Assembly (NCBI GenBank): GCA_026225015.1
Contig: JAMFRY010000243.1
Coordinates: 1-7,843 of the forward strand
DNA: 7,843 nucleotides
Origin: Alphaproteobacteria bacterium
GTDB taxonomy: Bacteria; Pseudomonadota; Alphaproteobacteria; Acetobacterales; Acetobacteraceae
Reading direction: 5' to 3'
Below the pieces are notes generated by a model. It was not told the DNA's origin, did no database searches, and saw only the letters and a list, made by a program, of their open reading frames with translations. Each line of letters opens with the position of its first letter. Position 1 is the first letter of the stretch. Shown here piece after piece: positions 1-5,896 of this stretch. Made by a program: the position numbers and the translations under genes.

Positions 1-548
1 ACGATCTGCACGTGATCCTTCGCATCCGCCGCCTGCGAGATCTGCGTCTGCGCCGCGAGCTTGGACTGCGTCTGCGTGAGTTGATCCTGCAAACCCGGGC
101 CGCCATTCTCTGCCGCGAGTTGCGATTGCAGCGCAATGAGGCGCGCGCCGGAGGATTGCACTTGAACCTGTGCGTCCGATAACTGCTCCTGCAGGCTGGC
201 TTGCGCGGCGTTGAGCGAAGCAATGCTGCCATTCGCGGTGGCGAGTTGCGCGGCAAGGGCGGTATTGGCGGTTTTGGCCTGGGCGAGCTGCACATTCAAG
301 GCCGCCAGCTCCTGCGAAAGCGATGCCGAATTGGATTTCTCCAGCGATAGTGCCGAAGAAAGCTGGGCGATCTGGTCGCGGAGCTGGCTGATGGTGTTGT
401 TGCTGCCGGTCAGCGCGGAGGAGAGAAAGGCTTCCGCCAGCACAAAAACCAGCAATACGAAAATCGTCACCATCAGCAAGGTGGAAAGCGCGTCCACATA
501 GCCCGGCCAGGCATCCAGGCCGTTATCGCTCCTGCGCCTCAGCGCCAT
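1..548 (-). CDS. MotB-like membrane-anchored coiled-coil protein, probable peptidoglycan-binding partner (C-terminus cut by window edge)
   Basis: Reading leftward from ATG at 548, the frame stays open to position 1, giving 182 residues of an incomplete protein. A basic N-terminus (residues 1-8) precedes one hydrophobic helix at about residues 18-41. Just before and into it is WPGYVDALSTLLMV, where Asp19 sits where MotB, ExbD and TolR carry their proton-binding aspartate. Residues about 48-180 are rich in Ala, Gln, Leu and Ser with regular heptads and no Pro until a GGPG break near residue 150, so a long periplasmic coiled coil is likely. Family knowledge suggests an OmpA-like peptidoglycan-binding domain should follow outside the window; this is not seen. 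The start lies 1 nt after the stop of the MotA-like gene (TGA-G-ATG), behind a purine-rich stretch, so the two are almost surely co-translated and form one complex. It could instead be a generic envelope coiled-coil protein, but the Asp and the partner gene favour a MotB-like stator role. Confidence 0.8.
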   Translation of the reverse strand, partial: MALRRRSDNGLDAWPGYVDALSTLLMVTIFVLLVFVLAEAFLSSALTGSNNTISQLRDQIAQLSSALSLEKSNSASLSQELAALNVQLAQAKTANTALAAQLATANGSIASLNAAQASLQEQLSDAQVQVQSSGARLIALQSQLAAENGGPGLQDQLTQTQSKLAAQTQISQAADAKDHVQI

Positions 549-549
549 C

Positions 550-1692
550 TCATACTCGCTTCTCTTGTCCGGCAGCGGCGACCGTCCGGGTGAGGACTTT
601 CAAATCGCTGCGCAATTCGGCGGTGCTCTGGGTCCGCCCCTGCTCGGCCTCGGCGATCAGCCGGTTCAACAGCAATTCGATGTTTCGCAGATGCGCGCGG
701 GCGATCTCGTCATGCCCTTCGCCGCTGGCATGGGCGAGGCGAGTGAGAGCCGGCCCCATCGCCACCTGCGCTTCGGCGACTTTTCCCATGATCTGCTGGT
801 TAGCGCGCAGCGTGTCGGATAATGTGCCCATGCGCTCGGCGAAACTATGCAAGGTGGCGTTGGCCTGCGCCCTGGCATCTTCGCCGCGTGCCAACACACG
901 CTGCAGGGCCTCCATGTTTTCGGCGGTCTGCTCCATCAGCGCCTGCATGTAAACCGGCATCGAGGTTTCGCCATCGCCGCCGAGCACGCCGGTGGAAAGC
1001 CGGGTCAAGCCAGCCAGCCATTCCTCCAACTCGTTGAAAAAACGGGTCATGGCTTGGCCGGCGGTAAGATCGAGAAAGCCGAGAATCAGCGCCCCGGACA
1101 AGCCGAACATCGAGGCGGAAAAGGCGGTGCCCATGCCGGCCAAAGGCTGCGCCAAACCGGCTTTGAGCTGCGCGAACATGGCGTTCACGTCGCCGCCCGA
1201 GAGAGTCATGCTGTTGATGACGGCCGCCACGGACGAGACAGTGTGGAGCAGGCCCCAGAAGGTGCCGAGCAGGCCAAGAAAGATCATCACGCCGGTGACG
1301 TAGCGCGAGAGTTCGCGCGATTCATCGAGCCGGGAGGCTATGCCGTCCAGCAGCGTGCGCATCGCGGCCCCCGAAAGCGTGATCCGGCGCTCGCCATCGG
1401 CGCGGCCAGCCAGCATGCGTGCCATCGGGGCGAGCAGAACCGGCGCCTTCGTCTGGGTCAGCGGCTGGCGAGTTCGGCGGAAATGCTCAACCCAATCCGA
1501 TTCCGGATAGAGCCGTGTCACCTGCCGCACGTTCCAGATCACGCCGAACAATTCCACCCCCACGATTACCGAATTGATCAGCGGATTTGCCAGAAAAAAC
1601 GGTGCGAGCTGCCGCGAAATAAATGCCGCGGTGCCGTACACCACGATGAGGAAAATCAGCATCCTGACCAGATAGTTTGTCGGTTTTGTCAT
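550..1692 (-). CDS. MotA/TolQ/ExbB-like proton channel family protein
   Basis: A 380-residue inner-membrane protein. Hydrophobic segments lie at about residues 7-27, 38-55, 131-158 and 187-210. The third contains FLGLLGTFWGLLHTV, matching the LGLLGTVxG signature of the TolQ/ExbB/MotA channel family, and the fourth contains GMGTAFSASMFGLSGALILG, the matching family helix. The loop between helices 2 and 3 (about 56-130) is cytoplasmic and basic. After helix 4, about 165 residues (215-380) are charged and helical with no membrane segment, longer than the tail of ordinary ExbB or TolQ. The family couples ion flow to work on the cell envelope together with a one-helix partner carrying an Asp, here the next gene. 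The ATG overlaps the stop of the gene before it (ATGA, 4 nt) and has no clear Shine-Dalgarno, pointing to translational coupling. A true flagellar MotA is unlikely, because no flagellar genes are near and the tail differs. The family call is firm; the cellular job is unknown. Confidence 0.88.
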   Translation of the reverse strand: MTKPTNYLVRMLIFLIVVYGTAAFISRQLAPFFLANPLINSVIVGVELFGVIWNVRQVTRLYPESDWVEHFRRTRQPLTQTKAPVLLAPMARMLAGRADGERRITLSGAAMRTLLDGIASRLDESRELSRYVTGVMIFLGLLGTFWGLLHTVSSVAAVINSMTLSGGDVNAMFAQLKAGLAQPLAGMGTAFSASMFGLSGALILGFLDLTAGQAMTRFFNELEEWLAGLTRLSTGVLGGDGETSMPVYMQALMEQTAENMEALQRVLARGEDARAQANATLHSFAERMGTLSDTLRANQQIMGKVAEAQVAMGPALTRLAHASGEGHDEIARAHLRNIELLLNRLIAEAEQGRTQSTAELRSDLKVLTRTVAAAGQEKRV

Positions 1693-2306
1693 GGGCTGGC
1701 GGATATTTCGGCGGCGTCGGGGTTTTTCACTCGGGCGGCCCCGTCAGCCCGCGGGATGATCTGGCTGGAGGGAATGCCGCAGGCGGTCAGCGCGTCGCGA
1801 ATCGCAAAGGCCCGGATCATCGAAAGCCTGGCGGCCTGGGAAGGATCGGCGGGATCCGGCGCGGCATAGGCGTCGATGACGATAACGGCGCCGGAACGCA
1901 AGCAGAAGGGTCGCAATATGGCCGCATTATTGCCGGGAAGATCGGCATCGCCGGCGGCGAAATTGATGAAAGCCGGTTTGGGGGCCGGCGGAGGCGCGGG
2001 TTTGGCAACAACCGGCTGCACTTGCGGTTTCGCAACGGGTGCGGCGGCCGGCGGGGCCGGTTTCGCTGCAATGGTGCCGGGATGGGCCGAGCGGATGCGC
2101 CTGGGCAGGATCCGGCGATAGGCGATTTTGCGAGCCGGCTGGATGACAGGCCGCACGCCACCTTCCGGCGCGGCGGCGCCCGGCGCAGCGGCGCCCGGAG
2201 CGATGCCGCGCAATTGGTCAAGCGCCGCCTGATTGATAATGACCTGCGCCCCCGCTTGCACGGGGAGAAGCAGCAGCCCGGCGAGAAGGAGGTGACAGGG
2301 TTTCAC
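1689..2306 (-). CDS. Secreted Pro/Ala-rich protein with a degenerate OmpA-like C-terminal domain
   Basis: A 205-residue protein starting at GTG. The start is supported by AAGG seven nt upstream and by a clean signal peptide (residues 1-20, hydrophobic LLLAGLLLLPV, cleavage after AGA). The mature part has a short repeat (PGAAAPGAAAP, 37-47), a basic stretch (59-72) and a Pro/Ala/Lys linker (80-112) that includes PPP at 105-107 and recalls the periplasm-spanning linkers of TonB. Residues about 112-202 follow the OmpA-C layout: FINFAAGDADLP, then VIVIDAYAAPDPADP, then ARLSMIRAFAIRDALTACGI. Arg165 fits the conserved Arg of the LSxxRA helix; Asp151 or Asp154 may replace the peptidoglycan-binding Asp. 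The usual GxxxxN signature is lost, so the domain is divergent. Cys135 and Cys176 could form a disulfide. It lies 15 nt after the SuhB-type gene and overlaps the channel gene by 4 nt, so a periplasmic accessory of the MotA/MotB-like complex is the best inference. Confidence 0.75.
   Translation of the reverse strand: MKPCHLLLAGLLLLPVQAGAQVIINQAALDQLRGIAPGAAAPGAAAPEGGVRPVIQPARKIAYRRILPRRIRSAHPGTIAAKPAPPAAAPVAKPQVQPVVAKPAPPPAPKPAFINFAAGDADLPGNNAAILRPFCLRSGAVIVIDAYAAPDPADPSQAARLSMIRAFAIRDALTACGIPSSQIIPRADGAARVKNPDAAEISASP
2167..2196. repeat. 15-bp tandem duplication inside the OmpA-like gene
   Basis: Two adjacent 15-bp units, 2167-2181 and 2182-2196, differ at one base. They encode the repeated PGAAA block near residues 37-46 of the OmpA-like protein. 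The unit length is a multiple of three, so the frame is kept. This looks like slippage-driven growth of a low-complexity periplasmic linker and may vary in copy number between strains. Confidence 0.75.
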
Positions 2307-2321
2307 ACCGAAACCTTATCT

Positions 2322-3149
2322 TCAAGCCTTCGAAGCCGCCAGCCCGTCCGCAACAACCTCCAGCAATTTGGCATGCAAATGCGGGTTGGCGGCCACAATG
2401 GTCTCGGCAACATTATCCTTGCCTTGCGAATCCGTGGCATAGCCCCCGGCCTCCCGCACGATCAGCATGCCGGCCGCGATATCCCAGGGCTTGATGCCGA
2501 TTTCCCAATAGCCATCGTACCGCCCCGCGGCGGTCCAGGCCAGATCCAACGCCGCCGAGCCGAAACGGCGAATCCCGGCAACCTGCGGCATTAGCGTGCT
2601 CATGGTGCGGGCGAAGGAAAGCCGGTTGGGGGTGGTTGAAACGGCGAAGGGAATGCCGGTGGCGAACACCGCGTCCTTCAACTCCCGGCGCGCGGAAACC
2701 CGCAAGCGCTTATCGTTCAAATAGGCGCCGACACCTTTTTCCGCCCAGAACAACTCATTATTGACCGGCGAATACACCACGCCGGCGGCAACTTCGCTGC
2801 TGCCGTCACTGGAGCGCTTCTCCAATGCGATGGAAATCGCCCAATGCGGAATGCCATGCAGAAAATTGGTGGTTCCATCCAGCGGGTCCACCACCCAGCG
2901 CCAGGCCCATTTCTCCGAGCCGCTGGCGCCGCTCTCCTCCATCAGCATGGCATAGCCCGGCCGCGCCTTCTCCAAATCCTCCCGCAGGCTCGCCTCGGCC
3001 CGCAAATCCGCCTGGCTGACGAAATCGCCTGGCCCCTTCACGCTCACCTGCAAATTTTCGACCTCGTTGAAGTCCCGCAGCAGGCGCTTTGCCGCCTTAT
3101 GCGCCGCTGCGTGCATCACCGTCATATGCGCCGATAAGCGAGGCATCAT
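2322..3149 (-). CDS. suhB: Inositol monophosphatase family protein, SuhB type
   Basis: A 275-residue member of the Mg-dependent, lithium-sensitive phosphatase family. The three metal-site motifs are present: EES at 71-73, DPLDGT at 88-93 and WDIAAG at 222-227, with the substrate loop GIPHWAISIAL after the second. The length matches SuhB (about 267). The family hydrolyses myo-inositol-1-phosphate and related phosphates; E. coli SuhB also binds NusA and the rRNA antitermination complex, so the enzyme activity need not be its main role. Two adjacent ATG codons (3149 and 3146) are possible starts. AGGAAA lies about 9-12 nt upstream. It begins 50 nt after efp, with no convincing terminator between, and ends 15 nt before the OmpA-like gene. 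Whether the physiological role here is phosphatase, rRNA transcription or both cannot be told from sequence. Confidence 0.93.
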   Translation of the reverse strand: MMPRLSAHMTVMHAAAHKAAKRLLRDFNEVENLQVSVKGPGDFVSQADLRAEASLREDLEKARPGYAMLMEESGASGSEKWAWRWVVDPLDGTTNFLHGIPHWAISIALEKRSSDGSSEVAAGVVYSPVNNELFWAEKGVGAYLNDKRLRVSARRELKDAVFATGIPFAVSTTPNRLSFARTMSTLMPQVAGIRRFGSAALDLAWTAAGRYDGYWEIGIKPWDIAAGMLIVREAGGYATDSQGKDNVAETIVAANPHLHAKLLEVVADGLAASKA

Positions 3150-3199
3150 GGTATTTATTTCCTAGAAAAAGACGCCTCGGATGGCAGCAGGAACGCGTG

Positions 3200-3766
3200 T
3201 TACCCCTTGGCCCGCTCCACATAGCTTCCATCTTCGGTCCGCACGACGACGCGTTCGCCGGCTTCGATGAAGGGCGGGACGAGGGTTTTGACGCCGTTGG
3301 AGAGTTTGGCGGGTTTGTACGAGCTGGAAGCGGTCTGGCCTTTAACCACCGGGTCGGCCTCGACGATCTCCAGGGTGACGTGCGGCGGCAAAGTGATGCC
3401 AACCGGATCGCCTTCCACAAGGGCGACGGAAACCGGCATATTATCCTGCAAGAAGGGCGCGGAATCGCCCAGGATGGCGGCGGGGACCAGGAATTGCTCG
3501 TAGGTTTCGCCGTCCATGAGGACCAGGTTGTCACCGTCGGTATAGGAATAGGTGTAGTCTTTGTCCTCCGTTGTCAGGCGTTCCACGGTATCGGCGGTGC
3601 GCCAGCGTTCATTGGTTTTATTGCCGGTTTTCAGGTTGCGCATCTCCACCTGGATGAAGGCGCCGCCTTTGCCGGGGGTGATGATCTGCTGCTTCAGCAC
3701 GGTCCAGCGGTTGCCTTCATGTTCGATCACCTGACCGGCGCGGATAAGGTTTGCCTGCTGTTTCAT
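3200..3766 (-). CDS. efp: Translation elongation factor P
   Basis: A 188-residue protein of full EF-P length. The N-terminal KOW-like domain carries TPGKGGAF, with Lys33 at the loop tip matching E. coli Lys34, the residue that receives beta-lysine. Domain II contains DGETYEQFLVP (85-95), and domain III contains ITLPPHVTLEIVEADPVVKG (124-143) and the family-typical TLVPPFIEAGERV (161-173). EF-P binds between the P and E sites of the ribosome and promotes peptide bonds at consecutive prolines. The Lys at the loop tip, rather than Arg, fits the EpmA/EpmB pathway rather than EarP rhamnosylation, and both enzymes are encoded 1.2-3.1 kb away in this window. ATG at 3766 gives the canonical N-terminus; the upstream ribosome binding site is weak (AGAG). 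It is the first gene of the leftward cluster and lies 50 nt before suhB. Confidence 0.98.
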   Translation of the reverse strand: MKQQANLIRAGQVIEHEGNRWTVLKQQIITPGKGGAFIQVEMRNLKTGNKTNERWRTADTVERLTTEDKDYTYSYTDGDNLVLMDGETYEQFLVPAAILGDSAPFLQDNMPVSVALVEGDPVGITLPPHVTLEIVEADPVVKGQTASSSYKPAKLSNGVKTLVPPFIEAGERVVVRTEDGSYVERAKG

Positions 3767-3801
3767 GGATTACTCTGGTTAAACGGGGTTGGAATGACGG
3801 C

Positions 3802-3813
3802 GCGGCTAGCCGC
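3802..3813. promoter_or_regulatory. Perfect 12-bp palindrome upstream of efp, possible operator
   Basis: GCGGCTAGCCGC reads the same on both strands with no spacer. It lies 36 nt upstream of the efp start codon and probably within or just before the efp leader. A spacer-free palindrome suits a dimeric DNA-binding protein better than an RNA hairpin. In GC-rich DNA such a site can arise by chance, so an operator role is only a possibility. Confidence 0.3.
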
Positions 3814-3881
3814 CCGCGACTGACTGCCCGCGGCTTACGCTGCTCTCAGGCGTTGGGCAAGGACTCCAAGCGCACTCAGAA

Positions 3882-3902
3882 TTTACTGGCGGGTTTACCG
3901 GC
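3882..3902. repeat. Short direct repeat TTTACYGGC with 12-bp period
   Basis: TTTACTGGC (3882-3890) and TTTACCGGC (3894-3902) differ at one base, with start points 12 bp apart, in the divergent region upstream of the orphan gene. Direct half-sites about one helical turn apart are typical of some activator sites. No regulator is identified, and chance is not excluded. Confidence 0.3.
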
Positions 3903-3970
3903 TTTGGTGGTTAGATGGCACCCCGTTGCGGCGTGCAGACACGGCACGGGAAATAAAAAGGAAAAACAGC

Positions 3971-4342
3971 ATGGAACCAAAGTCCTATAACGCGCCGATT
4001 CTGGTCACCGGCACCGGAAACGCCATTTCGGCCTGCGCTGCGCCCCATCCCATCAAGGCGCCGGAGTTGCAGATTCTGGGGCAACGCGAGGCCGATAATG
4101 CCGATGGCTCGCATACGGTGTGCATTCCGGTCGAGGTGGTGGCGGATTCCGCGCCTGAAGTCTTGGCGTTGCATGTCATCGTGGACGGTTTGATCAGTGC
4201 CAGTCTAACGCGGGCCGAGGTTAGGAATGCCCGGCAAGGCAACAATTTCTTCTCCGCGGACATTCCGCAACCGGCCGGGCTGTACGAGTTGACGATCCAG
4301 ATGGCGGAACGCAGCCATATCCAGCTCAACGCGCATTTTTAG
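3971..4342 (+). CDS. Hypothetical 123-residue protein, probably beta-rich
   Basis: I do not recognise this family. ATG at 3971 is chosen because AAGGA lies 8 nt upstream; an in-frame TTG at 3926 would add 15 residues but lacks this support. The protein has no signal peptide or membrane helix. Residues 48-123 alternate hydrophobic and polar residues in strands (HTVCIPVEVVAD, ALHVIVDGLISASLT, GLYELTIQMA, SHIQLNAHF), which suggests an immunoglobulin-like or other beta-sandwich fold. The N-terminal part has a flexible GTGNAISACAAPHP segment. Cys22 and Cys51 are the only cysteines. It is transcribed away from efp and ends 3 nt before the stop of the convergent acetyltransferase gene. GC content and codon use look like the neighbours, so it seems native. 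The gene call is reasonably sure; the function is unknown. Confidence 0.75.
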   Translation: MEPKSYNAPILVTGTGNAISACAAPHPIKAPELQILGQREADNADGSHTVCIPVEVVADSAPEVLALHVIVDGLISASLTRAEVRNARQGNNFFSADIPQPAGLYELTIQMAERSHIQLNAHF

Positions 4343-4345
4343 GGG

Positions 4346-4879
4346 CTAGACGCGGCGGTTTTTCCATTGGGCGGCGGTCTGGCCCCAGAGGTTGATTTCA
4401 TCGTCCGCGTGCGGGGCCGGCATTTTCGCCGGGCCGAGATTCGTTGAACCAAGCCGGGCAGCCAGGGCCATGGAGGGTTTGTTCTGCAGGTCGACACAAT
4501 GAATGAAGCTCGACCAGCCGAGGGTATCGACCGCGAAGTTGATCGCGGCCGTCGTTGCTTCAAAGGCGTAGCCTTTGCCCTGCGCTTCTCTGGCAAGACC
4601 CCAGCCGATTTCCGGGCCTGGCCAATCCGCCGGCTGCCAGGGGCCGAGGCGGCCGATCCACCTGCCGGTGGCACGTTCGATGACAGAGAACATGCCATAG
4701 CCTTTGAGGACCCATGATCCTGCCTGGGTGGCGAGCGAACGCCAAGCCATCGAGCGCGGCTGTGGTCCGCCCAGAAAACGCATGACGGTTTCGTCGGCCG
4801 CGAAATCGGCCCAGCCTGCAAGATCGGATTCCACGGGCCGGCGCAGAATCAGCCTTTCGGTTTCAAGAACGGGGTCCAT
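4346..4879 (-). CDS. GNAT family N-acetyltransferase, RimJ/RimL-like
   Basis: A 177-residue protein beginning LETERLILRRPVESDL, the usual opening of the RimJ/RimL type of GNAT enzymes. The acetyl-CoA pyrophosphate loop is seen as EIGWGLAREAQGKGYAFEA (90-108), matching the (R/Q)xxGxG/A signature, and the late family motif DLQNKPSMALAARLG (130-144) is intact. The family transfers acetyl groups from acetyl-CoA to amines, often protein N-termini, antibiotics or small metabolites; the substrate cannot be told here. The ATG has a very strong Shine-Dalgarno (GGAGGA, 5-nt spacer). The gene lies 45 nt downstream of epmB on the same strand and may share its transcript, although the partial tandem duplication between them shows the spacing has changed. 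Its 3' end faces the orphan gene with 3 nt between stop codons. Confidence 0.92.
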   Translation of the reverse strand: MDPVLETERLILRRPVESDLAGWADFAADETVMRFLGGPQPRSMAWRSLATQAGSWVLKGYGMFSVIERATGRWIGRLGPWQPADWPGPEIGWGLAREAQGKGYAFEATTAAINFAVDTLGWSSFIHCVDLQNKPSMALAARLGSTNLGPAKMPAPHADDEINLWGQTAAQWKNRRV

Positions 4880-4884
4880 TGTGG

Positions 4885-4890
4885 TCCTCC
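4885..4890 (-). promoter_or_regulatory. Strong Shine-Dalgarno of the acetyltransferase gene
   Basis: GGAGGA on the minus strand lies 5 nt before ATG at 4879. It is the best ribosome binding site in the window, and it fixes the acetyltransferase start. Confidence 0.8.
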
Positions 4891-4910
4891 AGCAGACGAC
4901 AGCGTGCCTT

Positions 4911-4934
4911 TACTATAGCGGGCACTACAGCGGG
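4911..4934. repeat. 12-bp tandem duplication across the epmB stop codon
   Basis: TACTATAGCGGG (4911-4922) and CACTACAGCGGG (4923-4934) match at 10 of 12 positions. On the minus strand the upstream copy holds the last codons and TAG stop of epmB; reading on in frame through the second copy gives Cys-Pro-Leu, then TAG and TAA. The end of the gene has thus been duplicated together with its stop. Confidence 0.65.
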
Positions 4935-5896
4935 ATTTTACCCAGGCCGCCGGGCTGGTCGAAAACATAGGTCGGCAGCGCGGTGCCGCTGATTTTGCCG
5001 CGAAGATTGCACAAGATTATTCTCCCGCGTTCGGGCGGCACATGGAAGCGCGCGGTGCCCGGGGCGGCGTCCAACTGGTGCAGGTAATAGGGCTTGATAC
5101 GGGCGCGCAGCATGGCGCGGAAAAGCTCGGCCAGCGCTGCTTCGGAATCGTTCACCCCAGCCAGCAGCACGGTTTGGCCCAGAATGGGAATGCCACGCCG
5201 CTGCAGTTTTTCCAGGGCTGTACGCACCGCCGGCGTGAGTTCACTGGCGTGATTGGCGTGCAGGGCGATGAAGAGCGGCGCGGCAATGTCCAGCGCCTCG
5301 GCCAGGGCGTCGCTGATCAAAGCCGGATCGGCGATCGGCGCGCGGGTATGGATGCGCAGCACCTCGATATGCGGAATGCCGGATAACGCGTTCAAAATAT
5401 TAGATAACCGGCGCGGCGAGAGGATCAGCGGATCGCCGCCGGTGAGGATCACCTCGCGGATTTCCTGATGCTCGGCGACATAGCGATAGGCCGCATCCAA
5501 CTGCGCATCGCTCAAAACCCCGCCATCCGGCCCCACCTGCTCACGGCGAAAGCAGAAGCGGCAATAGACCGGACAGGCCAGCAACGGCTTGAGCAGAACC
5601 CGGTCCGGATAGCGATGCACGATCCCCGCGATCGGGGAGAGCGCCTCATCGGCGATCGGATCGGCGGATTCATGCGGGGCGATGATCAACTCCGCCGGGT
5701 TGGGAATGAATTGCCGGCCGAGCGGATCATCCGGCGCGGTGACCAGCGCCGCCAGAGCCGGCGGAATGGCAATGGCGTAGCGGGCAGCCACCTGCTCAAG
5801 CGCCAAGCGCATCTCAGGCTCGGCGAAGCCGGCCTCGATCAGGGCCGAAACACTGCGCAGGCTGGCGGGTTTGGGGGAAGCGAGGCCATCGGGCAT
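4925..5896 (-). CDS. epmB: EF-P beta-lysylation protein EpmB, lysine 2,3-aminomutase family radical SAM enzyme
   Basis: A 323-residue protein from ATG at 5896. The radical-SAM cluster motif CPVYCRFC has Cys108, Cys112 and Cys115; TGGDPL (152-157) is the lysine-aminomutase glycine motif that contacts SAM. The C-terminal PGGLGK places Lys320 where family members bind pyridoxal phosphate. EpmB converts (S)-alpha-lysine to (R)-beta-lysine, the preferred substrate of EpmA. The short length, compared with about 416 residues for clostridial lysine 2,3-aminomutase, and the adjacent epmA and nearby efp favour EpmB over a catabolic aminomutase. The frame is open up to ATG at 6022, but the extra 42 residues look unlike the family and overlap epmA, so MPDGLASPKP is preferred. 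No Shine-Dalgarno precedes it (the upstream bases are CT-rich), so translation may be leaderless or the start may differ. Confidence 0.93.
   Translation of the reverse strand: MPDGLASPKPASLRSVSALIEAGFAEPEMRLALEQVAARYAIAIPPALAALVTAPDDPLGRQFIPNPAELIIAPHESADPIADEALSPIAGIVHRYPDRVLLKPLLACPVYCRFCFRREQVGPDGGVLSDAQLDAAYRYVAEHQEIREVILTGGDPLILSPRRLSNILNALSGIPHIEVLRIHTRAPIADPALISDALAEALDIAAPLFIALHANHASELTPAVRTALEKLQRRGIPILGQTVLLAGVNDSEAALAELFRAMLRARIKPYYLHQLDAAPGTARFHVPPERGRIILCNLRGKISGTALPTYVFDQPGGLGKIPL

Larger units (their letters stand above)
3767..3970. other. Divergent non-coding region between efp and the orphan gene
   Basis: This 204-bp stretch must hold the promoters of the leftward efp cluster and of the rightward orphan gene. 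I find no convincing sigma-70-type -35/-10 pair on either strand. It contains a 12-bp perfect palindrome (3802-3813), a GCCCGCG direct repeat (3812-3818 and 3826-3832), and a TTTACYGGC direct repeat (3882-3890 and 3894-3902). The right end (3943-3970) is A-rich and carries the Shine-Dalgarno AAGGA (3958-3962), 8 nt before the orphan gene's ATG. Confidence 0.6.

Noticed and set aside
847..1869. Long plus-strand open frame (340 codons) opposite the MotA-like gene
   Set aside because: It is antisense to a gene with clear MotA/TolQ motifs. Its product is rich in His, Arg, Gly and Gln without any domain, as expected from a GC-rich shadow frame.
1..2306. Zorya-type anti-phage system
   Set aside because: The MotA/MotB-like pair and coiled coils resemble ZorA/ZorB, but no ZorC, ZorD helicase or ZorE nuclease is seen, the upstream genes are housekeeping (efp, suhB), and the cluster shows no sign of transfer. 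The unseen left flank could still change this.
1677..2594. Plus-strand open frame (305 codons) opposite the OmpA-like and suhB genes
   Set aside because: Gly/Arg-rich, spans the ends of two real minus-strand genes and shows no family motif; it is a shadow of the Ala/Pro-rich coding strand.
3150..3199. Terminator between efp and suhB
   Set aside because: A short T-run (minus strand) exists near 3165, but no stable inverted repeat precedes it, so read-through from efp to suhB remains likely.
3089..3823. Plus-strand open frame (244 codons) opposite efp
   Set aside because: efp is unmistakable on the other strand; this frame also runs across the efp start into the control region.
3926..3970. 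TTG start at 3926 for the orphan gene
   Set aside because: ATG at 3971 has a well-placed AAGGA; the 15-residue extension is Arg-rich, low in information and encoded in the probable leader.
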